From assembly GCA_019009955.1 (NCBI GenBank), contig CM032230.1, positions 30,734,501 to 30,798,500 of the forward strand: a DNA stretch of 64,000 nt, read 5' to 3'. Positions 45,733-56,972 of the stretch are shown one piece after another (position 1 is the first letter of the stretch; every line of letters begins with the position of its first letter). This DNA is from Riptortus pedestris (Eukaryota > Arthropoda > Insecta > Hemiptera > Alydidae). Both the position numbers and the translations under genes were made by a program. The notes under the pieces were generated by a model. That model was not told where the DNA came from, searched no databases, and worked only from the letters and a program-made list of their open reading frames with translations.

Positions 45733-46319
45733 GCTGTCTCGTGAATAACACTGGATTACCTGGTTCCAGCCTCTTTAATTGGTTTTCTCCTTCATGGGCT
45801 GTGGATGTCTTTCCTGTTCTCCAATCTCAAACTCATTCCTGAAAAACTGCATCGAATTGCATCTTCTCTTCCTGCCCTATGCTCGTCAAGTGGCGAATAA
45901 TCGTAGTCATAAATGTTATTATGATTGATATAAATCCGTGGGGAAACTTTATTTTGTTCCCAGTGGCCAAGGCCGTCACCACCTACAGAATGTGCACCTC
46001 TACCCGGTTTCGTTGCATATCAAGAGCATAATGCCCAAGGTCCGAAGTCGAGCTGACAGCTCTTGACAGACCGGCTCACCACAAACAATCTCGACAATCC
46101 ACTAGCACGGTGACACTAATGCACTCTGCTAGCGAAACGATGTGGCATCTACATACACCATGTGTTTGTGTGTGCGATTTAAGGAGTGGGAGAGGATTTG
46201 TCCACAAAAAACGGAATAAAGACAAAGAAATGGAACGTCATTTGCTCACGTAGATCGTAAATACTCAAATTGATTGGTTTCTGTTCATTGGTAAATTGCC
46301 ATAATCTTAACGTTAAAAT
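45733..46319. other. Less AT-rich unrecognised stretch
   Basis: GC-normal patch at 45950-46150 with no open frame that survives; it could be a decayed retroelement or SINE. Confidence 0.35.
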
Positions 46320-46891
46320 GTCCACCCCGGGCGTAAACTAAGTAGATTTCCCACGTGCTGGTATAACACTTGTGACCTCATTCTCTATTTCTATGTAAAA
46401 ACCGATGAATAAAAGAGCTGTGTGGAGGGTGGGAGACAAATGAAGGCTGAAAACAAGAAAGTGCCAATAACTTGCATAATGCTTGAGTTCCAAAAAAAAT
46501 GCATAGAACTGCAATTTTAGAGCATCAATAGTGTAACAAGATTGGTTCTATAACATTTCGAGATACAACTCATAATATCGGCGATATTTTGACTTTTCGA
46601 AATTACCCCCTCTAAACCTCAATCTAAATCGTATCTGGAATAGTGGTAGTTTAGAGGGGGGGGGGAGGTTAGAAAATGCAAATTATCTTCATTATTATGA
46701 GTCAGATCGTAAAATGTTATAGAACCCATTTTGTTAAACTATTCATGTTCTACAATTGTTATTATACGCATTTTTTCGTAACTCAAGTATTAGGCAAGTT
46801 ATTCGTACTTACTTGTTTTCAACCTTCTGCGAACCCCCCATTAATGAACTTGGGAAATCTGCTTAGTTTACGCAGCCTCTGCCAGACGGAC
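46320..46891. mobile_element. Fold-back HINE: two 3' halves head to head
   Basis: The left half (46320 to about 46635) is a minus-oriented 3' end with divergent module IV and late block B. The right half (about 46640-46891) is a plus-oriented block B and 3' end (GGGAAATCTGCTTAGTTTAC, CGCAGCCTCTGC, GACGGAC). The two meet at the block-B G/C-rich run (CCCCCTCTAAACC ... TTTAGAGGGGGG). No 5' end or TA tract remains. Confidence 0.75.
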
Positions 46892-47797
46892 TTTTTTTAT
46901 CCATCGTAAGTAAAACAACTTCTCAGTGTTTACATCACACAGTGTTGTATTCCTCAAACTAACGTCTAGACATCTATCTATTGCTTGTCACACTGAAAAT
47001 AATAATTGCGGTGTTCTCTCGGCAAACAAATTTTAGGGAACAGCTTCCGCTTTACAGTTATCGTAATTTAGTCACAAGAGGTATATCGCAAGTGAATTAT
47101 CACTGCATGATAATATATGAAATACACTGCACACAACTCCAACAGAATGAGGAAAGACAGTACTTGTGTTAACACTTTTAACTTTAAGAGAAGTCCGTTA
47201 ATGGAATAAGCTTTCCAAATGGAGGTCTTGCTCCCATCTTTATTTCCTCTGCTGCTCTTCAAGTAACAGGAACGTTCAAACATTACATAAAAGAGACAAT
47301 AATGCCAGGACTCCTTTTAAGTTTTAATACAATTTATGAACCACCTAATTTAACTGAACTTTTGGCACGTCAGCCAACCAACTACCAGGATACGTTTCTT
47401 CCCACGTGCTTTAAAGTTGGACCTTTTTCTTTCAGAAAAGTTTATAATCTCATTAATATAGTTTTGGAGTAACACACTCTTCTAAAATAAATAGAAGTTA
47501 AAATAATTGTGACTCAAATGTAGGGTAATGTTATTTCCATTAAAGAGTTCTTAAACTTATTGGTACTTCATGATAGTCATGCGGAACAAACTGTCTAACA
47601 TGTATTGTACTAGTACTAACCAACAACACTTCGTCTAACTTTTGCACAGGAAATTATAAACAACGGATACAAAAGGCCAACATCAAAACCACCTTATTCA
47701 AAAAATTCACCTTATTACTCAAAATTCTTTCTGCAGGCACAATAGATTGATGACTTGATTGAATAAAATTTATTCATTATAAAATAATAAGATATAA
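46892..47797. other. AT-rich stretch, nothing recognised
   Basis: Open frames at 46981-47172 (+) and 47068-47283 (-) overlap each other and have no recognisable content. Confidence 0.45.
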
Positions 47798-47860
47798 AAT
47801 TATAAGATCACAAATGCTCAAGATTATTTAATAATCTTGAGCATTTGCGATCTTATAATT
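47798..47860. repeat. Near-perfect 63-bp palindrome
   Basis: Arms 47798-47828 and 47830-47860 are reverse complements over 31 bases with one mismatch and a single-base centre. The arm core is ATGCTCAAGATTATT. The loop is too short for a normal microRNA precursor. It could form a cruciform, or it could be a sequencing or assembly fold-back. Confidence 0.9.
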
Positions 47861-48006
47861 GCAGTAAAGAAAAACAAAAAAAAAAAAAAACACAAAAGTT
47901 CAAGAGATTTACACAAAATACTGAACAGTTTCTACAACCCGTAGCTTATATGAGAAATAGCACTCTTAACTATAGTAAAAAATTAGCTATATTTAAAAAT
48001 GCCGTC

Positions 48007-48225
48007 CTAAGCTCAGGTCGGCAGTGCGAGTTAGGGGGTAGGTCCTAATCTCGCGTTGTAGACCTAGAGTGGCGGATTCGATTCCCGCCCTGGGAAGTAG
48101 ATTATTTAGTGACGGACGCACTAAATAAAGTCCGTGAGCCCACCCAAGCTAAAAAAGGGCGGTAACCTGTAGATAACCCGTCCCGATTATTCTAGTAGCT
48201 TGAAGTGGACGTAAATAAGAATAAA
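48007..48225 (+). mobile_element. tRNA-derived SINE, best preserved head
   Basis: GTCGGCAGTGCGAGTTAGG (A-box-like part) is followed by the B box GGATTCGATTCCCGCC, TTATTTAGTGACGGACG, CCACCCAAGC, GGTAACCTGTAGATAACCCG and AAGTGGACGTAAATAAG. The head differs from other copies and is closer to a canonical tRNA. Confidence 0.8.
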
Positions 48226-49267
48226 CAAAAAAATAAGATTATAGCTGATTCTGTATACTGGACCATAAAAATGAAATATTAATTGTTTGGAATACAGTTT
48301 ATTACCTTCATACTTACAAACCGAGCCCCCCTTTTCGAAAAATATAAAGACAACAGGCTCATTAACACTATTCTTTAATGTCCTTTCCTGTGGAAAATAA
48401 GAAATTATTTTTCTAAAGATGTCAACGCTCCCCATCTCGAATCATTAAGAAATTCGTTTTACAACCTGGATGCAAATACAATTATACTTTCGTAATAAAT
48501 GCCTAAACCATTAAAACAAAACTGTTTTTTAACCTATTACCTAGTATAGTCAGTTACTACTTTCATTTAATTGAAATCTATAGTACAAGCTTTAAGTACG
48601 TCGGTTTGTTTGTAGAATTCCTTTATAACTTCAAATTGTTAAACCAATTTCTTTTTTCTTTATTTAAATATTTATATAACCAGGAAGTGGCAATGCTCTA
48701 ACCCTTCCAATAAAATTGTGGAATTTTAAAAACAATAAACATATTCATTTATTCATTCGTTCACTTTGAGAGAAAACTGTTTTCATTATTCTCCTTGTAA
48801 AATTTAATAACTTTTAAATGGTACCACTTTAAAATAATTGATTCAATTAAACTAAACTGCTTCTACGAGAATTTGCATAACATTTACCTTTTCTGTTCTA
48901 GTTACTTTCAAGGGTAATTTAGTCATACATTATTAAACTAGTAAATTCAAAAAAAAAAAAAAATGTATATTTATTTAAATATTTTTACTACAGGTGGAGC
49001 AATTCCACCGTACTAAAGTTGCCTGGCTTAAGATCGTGGAGTGCATTTTAAAATGAATTTAGCTTTTAGATTATCGGGCTTTCAAGTAGACCTATCTGAA
49101 ACTCACTCAGCATCGTTAATTATTTGATATACTTTATGGACGAAAATGTAGCTTATTTTAGTCTGGGAACACTTAACAAAGAAGCGTGGCTAGCCCAGGT
49201 CCTTCATTGACTCTTAAGGCTATGATTTTATTATTATAGGTAAAATAACAATATTTGAAGTTAAAAA
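48226..49267. other. AT-rich stretch, nothing recognised
   Basis: The 82-codon frame at 48187-48435 (-) starts beyond the SINE tail and shows no domain. An A run lies at about 48950-48962. No exon signature found. Confidence 0.45.
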
Positions 49268-49847
49268 GTTCGTCACGCAGGGGCTGCGTAAACTATGAAA
49301 ATTTCCCACGTGAAGTTATACAATAGAGAAATCTCCATACAAGAGCTGAACAGTTACGGCAAAGGGCCGAACTAGCTTTTGGCAGGAAATTCTGTCGTAC
49401 GTTATCAGCCCATATTTAATAAAAATGCCAATATCTCGGTTAATATTCAAGATAGAGAATAAATGTATAGGGCAATAAATTTAGTAAATTTAATTTACAA
49501 TAAGATTGGTTCTATACACTTTTGTGATCCGACGTATGGTAACGGAGATCTTTTGACTTTTCGAAAATCGCCCGCTCTCTAAACCCTCCCTCCCACTAGT
49601 CTGATTTCAACCATTAACGAACTTGATCTGTCTTTTTACATAAAACGTTTAAATATCGAGTTTGGAAACGATCAAACAAACATTGCGACCGCTAGAGCGA
49701 TAACAGACAAATATATATATACAATTTTGAACGGACCTTATTTTCGTCATCTCCTGGGTAGGATCGATGGACATTTGAAGAAAATTTTCGAAAATCGCGT
49801 CATGAGTACGACTTCAATAGCTGATTTGCCTTAAGGGAAATCTGCTA
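49268..49847 (-). mobile_element. HINE copy, module I, short TA tract
   Basis: 3' terminus TTCGTCACGCAGGGGCTGCG, module I with GGCCGAACTAGCTTTTGGC, block B, only six TA units (49712-49722), the complete 5' block and palindrome (one mismatch), and GCTAAA. It is 580 bp and a good estimate of the family length without expansion. Confidence 0.84.
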
Positions 49848-50814
49848 AAAGTATACTTATTCTAAAAACGATACTAATTTATTATTATTAAATATTGCTC
49901 CAACCCTTTGGGAACAGGATTTTTTTTTATAAATACAATATTTTTTCTGATCCAATTTCTTTTGGCAAGCCAACAAGAGGGTTTTAATTTTGAGCTATAC
50001 ATTTATTATTTGAGCTATATAAATCACAAAATACCTCCGAATTATTCAAATAATTAAAAATTGGTTGATACCTCTCCTAGAAAGTTATATTGTTCCTAAA
50101 ACCAATGCAGGAATACGGTCAGGCAAGTTATAATAAAAACCCCTGTAAAATGTATTGATATATATTTCCCTCTAGATATAGTCATTGTTACTACAATGAA
50201 TAGGGTGGTTGGTTATATTTGAATAGGCTGGTGAAATTATTTAACCCTCCGCCCATACGTAGGAGAGTAACATGAAATTTTCTTAAAATTGAGTATGTAC
50301 TATTAAATTAAAGCAATTGAAATTGGGGCTTCTTGAAGAAAAATTGAAATTACTTTTACTAAAATGGCAGGACACATCATAATGTGATAATTCATGGCAC
50401 AATGAACCCTGAAAAGCCTTTATAAGCTGTTAAGTAATTACAGACTCATCCTAAAAATTTATTTGAAATTATCTCCAGGTTTGATAATATCAAAATCGGT
50501 ATTGCAGATTGTCCTTAGTGGATTCACAAGTTTTCAGTCTTACGGGCGTAGTTGGTTTATGAACATTTCACACCAACTGAATTAAAATATATTTTTCCTC
50601 CACGTTTCAATACATTTAAAATATCTGCACCAAGAATGTTGTGCTTTGGTTCAATGTAGATATAATTTAATTGTTAGGATGTTGATCTATTATTTCTTGG
50701 TGTATAGAAAAATATCTTTTGGTGTCAAAAAGGCAGAGTGCTTTTCCAAAGGAAGACTTTTATACAATAAATACATTGATTTTAGGGACTTAGTTAATGT
50801 TTATTTACTAACGT
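49848..50814. other. AT-rich stretch, nothing recognised
   Basis: No gene or repeat identified; the frame at 50646-50852 (+) runs into the SINE copy. Confidence 0.45.
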
Positions 50815-50955
50815 CTACTATTCTAATCAGGAAACCACTCTTTTCTAACTAGGGTATAACTAAGGATTTTTAAAAAGATTTTTTCTTACCCCCATGGTAA
50901 TTGAACACACAACTCTAGGTTCACCGAGCGTAATGAGTCGTTATAACGGCGTGAT
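50815..50955 (-). mobile_element. tRNA-derived SINE, old fragment
   Basis: Reverse-strand match to the SINE middle: CTTTTCTAACTAGGGTATAA (CACCCTGGCTAGAAAAG in good copies) and ACTCTAGGTTCACC (end of the tRNA head). Confidence 0.5.
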
Positions 50956-51334
50956 CTTGTTGTTGTCCAACATGGAGATACGACTGAATTATCTTTTGCA
51001 GAATTCAAGTTCAAAAATTTCATTTAATTTCCATTAGTTGCTCTGTGTGAGTTAAGAAGGCGAAGCATCTTTGGAAACATTTCGTTTGACAGCCTCATCA
51101 AGTTGTATTCGCAACTTGAAATTATTTAATCAAGTGAAGCATCTCCCATAAAACTCAAATTGATTATACTTTATTGAATAAATTAGATCTAAAATATACA
51201 GATGATATTAATGTCAAATGTCAGTATGAAATTCTCAGACATAAATATTTTCCAATGTCAGTAGCAACAGATTATATCCACTCGGTAGTTGTAATATTAA
51301 TTTTTCCGCCTTTAGTTTCAAATCCTGTTTACTG
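50956..51334. other. AT-rich stretch, nothing recognised
   Basis: No gene or repeat identified. Confidence 0.45.
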
Positions 51335-51946
51335 TTAACAGATTTTCCTTAAGAGAAATCAACTATAGAGGTCGTACTCGTTCTTCAAATGCTCATTGAT
51401 CCTACCTAGGAGATGAGAAGAAAATTGCAAAATATATAGATATAGATATGTCTAACTATATATTTGTTTGTTAACGCTCTAGTGGTCGCAATTTTTGTTT
51501 CATTGTTACAAAACTCCCCATTTAGTCGTTTTATGTAAAACGAAAAATGAAGTTCCTTAACGGCTGAAATCGGACAAGGGGAGGGGAGTCTAGAGGGGGA
51601 AAAGTTCGAAAATTAGTATCACCTTTATTATGCGTCGGATTGAAAAATTGTACAGAACCAATCTTATCTCAAATGTAATGTTCTATGAATGTTCTTACTT
51701 ATGTACATTTTTCCGTATCTTGATTATTAATCGAGATATTTGAATTTTTAGTTTTCCGCTTTTAGTAAAACCCCATTCCTACTCATGTCATATTAGCAAT
51801 ATCCTTTTATGCTATGAAGCCCTTTATTTGAAGCCTAAATACCAAATATTATTATTATTGAACTATTATGTTTTGAGATAAATGCAAATACTTAACGCAC
51901 GTGGGAAATCTGCTTTGTTAATGCAGCCAGCCCATGCCTGGTAGTC
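51335..51946 (+). mobile_element. HINE copy, module III, diverged
   Basis: The 5' tip TTAACAGATTTTCCTTAAGAG is damaged, the 5' block is shortened, and the internal tract is a short ATATAGATATAG mixture. Block B, module III and the offset motif GGGAAATCTGCT are clear; the terminal hairpin region is disrupted (ATGCAGCCAGCCCATGCCTGG). A SINE begins within its T run. Confidence 0.72.
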
Positions 51947-51952
51947 TTTTTT

Positions 51953-52174
51953 AGATGGGCTCAAGTTAGCCATGTGAGTTAAAGCGTTGACCTTTATCTC
52001 ACATGATAAACCTAGAGTGGCGAGTTCGATTCTCGCCTGGGCAAAGGAAATTATTTAGTGACCAAATTCATTAAATAACATCCTCAAATCCCACCCTGGC
52101 TAGAATAGGGTGGTAACCTGTAGATAACCCTTCCCAATTAGCCTAACTTGCAAAAAGTGGACGTTAATAAATAA
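51953..52174 (+). mobile_element. tRNA-derived SINE
   Basis: Almost identical in layout to 10923-11150, including the unusual head GGGCTCAAGTTAGCCATGTG, B box GAGTTCGATTCTCGCC and the CAAAAAGTGGACGTTAATAA end. The two copies form a SINE subfamily distinct from 48007-48225. Confidence 0.82.
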
Positions 52175-52856
52175 TACTTTTTTTAAATTCTTATTTTACT
52201 ATTTGGACACCTATATATTCAATTTTGTACCCCTTTATCGAAAATAGGCTCAGAGGCTGGAATGAGGTATAGGAAAGAGAGGGGAAAGTATTAGGAAAAG
52301 CCGAGGTACACAGGGAAAACTTGACGAGTGTTGGTATGGAAGAAGAGGCTGTGTTCGAGAGGGCTCTAAGGCTCGGCTCAGGCGGGAAATAATTTTTGAA
52401 GGGAATTGATTCTTGAAGAGGATCGAGTGGGTCTTTTGAGGATTTCTTTTCATAGGACGAAGAGTGGGAAAGCGAAAGGGCTCTTCGAATTAAATTACGG
52501 ACAATGATTCTTTTTGAAAAGGATGTGATGAATGATAAATATAAAGAGTAAAATTACCGGATTATGCCGATTTAACAAATCTGTCTGTTATAAACGTGTC
52601 GTCGGCTTTGCGGATGAGTGTCAGATCGGAAATAAGTTAAGGGTTGGTTGAATTGAGTCTCGACTCGAGTCTCAGTCTCGAGCATTGGTCACGCTTAGTG
52701 TCCCCAATGGACTAGGGAGTTCATTGGGGTCTATTGTGAACGACATATCATCTGCAAAAAAAAAAAAAATATGAATTCTTCTATAGGCACCACATAGGTT
52801 TTTCGAGTACTCCTGTAAATTAAATATATAATAACATATTTTTGGTTGAATTTGAT
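52175..52856. other. Purine-rich unrecognised stretch
   Basis: 52250-52500 is rich in GA on the plus strand. The 67-codon frame at 52250-52453 (-) has no domain. CTCGACTCGAGTCTCAGTCTCGAG near 52660 is a small inverted-repeat cluster. Confidence 0.4.
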
Positions 52857-53187
52857 TTAACCCTCTACTGGTGACGTGTATGTAGAGAAACTTACAGGTG
52901 ACGTCGGGTCAGAATGACCCAGGGCTTAAAAGGCGTTGAAAGAATTTTTTTAAAAAGAAAAATCATATTTATTATAACTAAAAAAGGACATAACTATATG
53001 ATATAATTCTGAAATTGAATAAAATTTCTTTTAATATTCTTATTAAATGTAATGAAAATGAAAATATTAATCTTTTTTATATTTTACAATAATAAACATA
53101 TAATATTATTTATTAAACAAGTGCTTTTAAAATCATTCTGTTTTATTTCTCAATTAATAATACAACATTAATATCACAAAAAATAGT

Positions 53188-53299
53188 TTAATATTCTAGG
53201 TTTAGACATTTTCTGCAAATAGGTGTGGTAGAGCTGTTGCATACTGGCATTTTACACTTTTCGTCTTCCGGTCACTGCTGGATGGACAAATGTACCAAT
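53188..53299 (-). pseudogene. piggyBac transposase C-terminal cysteine-rich remnant
   Basis: On the minus strand ICPSSSDRKTK is followed, after a one-base frame change, by KCKMPVCNSSTTPICRKCLN and a stop codon at 53188-53190. The spacing of C-P...R-K-T...C-x-x-x-x-C...C-x-x-C is that of the zinc-binding tail of piggyBac transposases. The rest of the protein is absent; a HINE inserted just upstream of the remnant (53307). Confidence 0.75.
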
Positions 53300-53306
53300 T
53301 TTTCCT

Positions 53307-53457
53307 TTTAGCAGATTTCCCTTAATGGAAATCAGCTATTGAGGTTGTACATACTAATAACGGGATTTTCGAAAAAGTCCTCAAATTTTCATCAAATCTA
53401 CCCAGGAGATGACGAAAATGAGGTCCGTTAAAAGCTATATATATATATATATAACTA

Positions 53458-53502
<45 letters not shown>

Positions 53503-53966
53503 TTGTCTGTTAACACTCTAGTGGTCGCAATTTTTGTTTAATCGTCACCAAACTCGGTATTTAATCGTTTTATGTAAAAAGAAAGATCGAGTTCGTTAAC
53601 GGCTGAAATCGAACCAGTGGGAGGGGGGGTTTAAAGGGGGTGATTTTCAAAAATCAAAATATCTCTGTTATTATGCATTGGATCGAAAAATTGTATAGAA
53701 TCAATCTTATTACAACTTACATTTACTATAAATATTGTTATATACATTTATTCTCTATCTTGAATATTAACCGAGATATTTCCATTTTTCTGTTTTCAGC
53801 TTCTGAGATGAGATCTAAGAGCTAACTTCGGGTCTAGTCGTGTGTTTCCGTCAAGAGCTAGATCGGGCCGTTCCCGTAACTGTTTGACTCTCTATTCTGA
53901 AATTTCTTTATTGTAAAACTTCACGTGGGAAATCTGCTTAGTTTACGCAGCCCCTACGTGACGGAC
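53307..53966 (+). mobile_element. HINE copy nested in piggyBac family 3, module I
   Basis: 5' tip TTTTAGCAGATTTCCCTTAATGG, 5' block, TA tract with an internal CTATAAT interruption (53437-53496), block B, a shortened module I (TTTCCGTCAAGAGCTAG), the offset motif, hairpin CGCAGCCCCTACG and GACGGAC. Confidence 0.85.
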
Positions 53967-54257
53967 TTTTGTTAGTCTACTGGTTTTCTCAATTGGCATT
54001 TGAGGTTCTTGTGGTGCATCAGGTACAAGAATTTCAAATAAGTTGTACAAAAAAAGGATTCACAAACGGTGAGGATGGGTCAAAATGACCCGAGGAGATG
54101 GATAACTAAAAGATGTTATCAATTACAAGACCAATACCACTCTGAAGCGAGCAGGAAGGGGGAATAACAGCAATCTCTCTGAAAATGTCTGAACATGGAA
54201 GACAAAACATTTCTCGGTCGGGTCAATTTGACCCGTACGTCACCAGTTAAGGGTTAA

Positions 54258-55478
54258 AACTGTTGAGACATGGTCATTGATAGAACAACCGACTGTAGAT
54301 CACCTATGCCAAACTACATGTAGCAAGGTTAGTACTTACAAGGACGACATAGTTCACTCGTTCTCTGTAGTCGTGGCGGCAGTAAATTGGAGGGAGTCTT
54401 ACAGCCCATCGGTGTGAAGAAGGACATTACCTCTCCTAGTGCCTGTCAACTAACTATCTGGCCTTCGGTAACATGTCAAACTCCCTCCAATAGGGATATA
54501 ATAAGGGCCATCAGCCCACTGAACTTATTCCAGCTGACCTTACTTAACGGGGATGACACGTTAGTTAATGGGATCATTCACTTAGGAAAAACTGACCGTG
54601 AATCACGCTCGGGGTATCTCTAAGACCTCCAATGTCAACTGAAAAAAAAAATTAAATTTATTTGATTTAGAAATAATAAATCACAATTTTCAAATATTTT
54701 CTTGAAATACAAAAATGTCCCTTTACACAATTTTTCAATCAAAATAGGGTGTTTAAAAACTAGAAGTTATAACAATGCTAAATACAAAATTTGAACATTC
54801 TAGACGTTCAAAATACGCTGCGGCATGGAAGTTCAAAATGGATAATTCCGTTAAAATAAGAAAACCTAACACTTTCGCTATTACAATGCTTCCTTTACTT
54901 CGTGCAAGGAAGTAAAGAGTCTTGTGGAAATTAAGAAATGATGGAAATTGGTATACTGTTAAGGACTTTGGAGGAGAGGTCGGAAGCAATTTTACTATCT
55001 ATGGGAATACCTTGTTAACTGTTGAGTATTTATATTGAATATAAAAGTAACCAAGGTTTAAGCTTGGGATTTTTGACGAAGGTTTGGACATATATAGAAA
55101 TATGAGATTGTATGTAGGATCTTGGTGATTAAAGGTTCTTCAAGATTCCAAGTTTGTTGGACAGTGGAATGTTAGTGAAAAGGCAGGTGACATCAAAAGA
55201 ATACAAAGATGTGGTTTAAGGGAAATGTTTGGGAACGAGTTCGTGGGAGTTTTTCGTTAGGATTACTATGTCTGAGAGTTTGTTTGGTGCAAAGGAGGAA
55301 AGACCTAAGTTACGAAGAGGGGATTCGGTATTGGTGGTGTTACTTCGGAGAGGATAATTAGGTTTGTTAGGCCTGGTCCTAGTAGAAGATAAGTCTGTAA
55401 CGTGAGGATGTCATTTGAGCTCAGTAGTTGTTTTATAAGTTTCTTTGGTTACATTCAGAGTGATATTTTTGGTCATAT
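54258..55478. other. Unrecognised stretch
   Basis: The 78-codon frame at 54387-54623 (+) is in a less AT-rich patch; the 12-base words ATTGGAGGGAGT (54385) and ACTCCCTCCAAT (54481) form an inverted pair there. 55080-55400 is G-rich. No domain or splice context seen. Confidence 0.4.
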
Positions 55479-55603
55479 ATTAGCAGATTTCCCTTAAGGG
55501 AAATCAGCTATTGAGGTCGTACTCATGACGCGATTTTCGAAATTTTTCTTCAAATGTCCATCGATCCTACCTAGGGGATGACGAAAATGAGGTCCGTTCA
55601 AAA

Positions 55604-55641
<38 letters not shown>

Positions 55642-56044
55642 GTTTTATAGAAAAAGAAAGATTAAGTTCGTTATCGGCTGAAATCGGACCAGGGGAAGGG
55701 GAGTTTAGAGGGGGAGAATTTCGAAAATTCTTAGTATCTCCGTTATTATGCGTCGGATTGAAACATAGTATTGAACCAATCTTATTGAAAATGTAATGTT
55801 CTATAAATGTTTTCACTATCTTCATTATTAACGCTGATATTTGCATTTGTTAGTTTTCGACATTCAGTAAACCCCCACTCCTACTCATCTCATATTAACA
55901 ATTTGCTATTATGTTGTGAAGCACTTTATTTGAAGCCTATATAGCAAATATTGTTATCATTTAACAATTACGTTTTGAGATAAATACAAATAGGTAATGC
56001 ACGTGGGAAATCTGGTTAGTTTACGCAGCTCCTGCGTGACGGAC
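55479..56044 (+). mobile_element. HINE copy, module III
   Basis: Perfect palindrome at the 5' end, 5' block, TA tract 55606-55639 that has removed the first ~60 bases of block B (joins at TTCGTTTTATAG), then module III, the offset motif GGGAAATCTGG, hairpin CGCAGCTCCTGCG and GACGGAC. Confidence 0.83.
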
Positions 56045-56254
56045 TTTTTTTTTGCATTTCCTCATTTCCATGACCAGACGGTCACTTAACCATTCCTTAA
56101 TTCTTGATAAATAATTGTGTTTTCTAGTATTACTGAGGTAGGGATTTTCTGGAGAAGGGACAAGCAATGGGACTGCAGTTTTGCAAAACAAAATTGATAA
56201 CTTCACCTTTGTTAGTGCACCATCATGGTCTTCCTCATTTCATCAGACTGATCC

Positions 56255-56400
56255 CAAATGTACTTCGAGAGGGGAAAGGACGTCCAATTCTTCACAAAAA
56301 TATTCTTCATCCTCAGAGCTACATATAAAAACAACAACGTCAATGAAATCTATATACATAACAACAGGGTCATTAATCAATCTAATATCAATAAATAAAA
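56255..56400 (-). repeat. Penelope-type UTR repeat, left arm of an inverted pair
   Basis: Segment with GGACGTCCAATTCTTCAC, CATCCTCAGAGCTACATAT and CAACGTCAATGAAATCTAT. Its reverse complement matches 57010-57132, and it matches 61225-61395 in direct orientation. The part corresponding to the hammerhead-like stem is deleted here. Confidence 0.6.
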
Positions 56401-56401
56401 A

Positions 56402-56972
56402 GTCCGTCACGCAGGGGCTGCGTAAACTAAGCAGATTTCCCACGTGAAGTTATACAATAGAGGAATCTCCATACGAGAGCCGAGCAGTTGAGGAAACGGC
56501 GAACTAGCTTTTGGCGGGAAACTCACTCGTGTGTAATCCGCCCACATTTAATAAAAATACAAATATCTCGGTTAATATTCAAGAGAGAAAATAAATGTAT
56601 AGAACAATATTTATAGTAAATTTAATTTCCAATAAGTTTGGTTCTATACAATTTTTTGATCCGAAGTATGGTCACGGAGATCTTTCGATTTTTCGAGAAT
56701 CCCCTCTAACCCCCCCCCTCCTCTCACTGGTCCAATTTCAGCCATTAACGACTTCATCTGTCATTTTCCATAAAACATTTAAATATCGAGTTTAGTAACG
56801 ATCAGTCAAAAGTTGCGACCGCGAGAGCGTTAGCAGATAAATATATATAATTTTGAACGGACCTCATTTTCGTCATCTCCTGGGTAGGATCGATGGACAT
56901 TTGAAGAATTTTTTCGAAAACCGCGTCATGAGTATGACCTCAATAGCTGATCTCCCATTGGAAATCTGCTAA
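56402..56972 (-). mobile_element. HINE copy, module I, inserted in a Penelope-related repeat
   Basis: Intact 3' hairpin at left, module I, block B with CCCCCCCCTCC, a minimal TA tract (56841-56849), the 5' block and a damaged palindrome (TCTCCCATTGGAAA) ending CTGCTAA. The flanks AATAAATAAAA and TACGGAGGGTGAGAG match HINE-free sequence at 61447-61470, with no target duplication. Confidence 0.85.

Larger units (their letters stand above)
52861..54253 (-). mobile_element. piggyBac-like element, family 3, carrying a nested HINE
   Basis: TTAA at 52857-52860 and 54254-54257. The inverted termini are CCCT[C/T][T/A]ACTGGTGACG. The palindromic motif GGGTCA-nn(n)-TGACCC occurs three times (near 52904, 54077 and 54219), at both sub-terminal regions. 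A HINE occupies 53307-53966; without it the element would be about 730 bp. A transposase tail remnant lies at 53188-53299. Confidence 0.87.
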
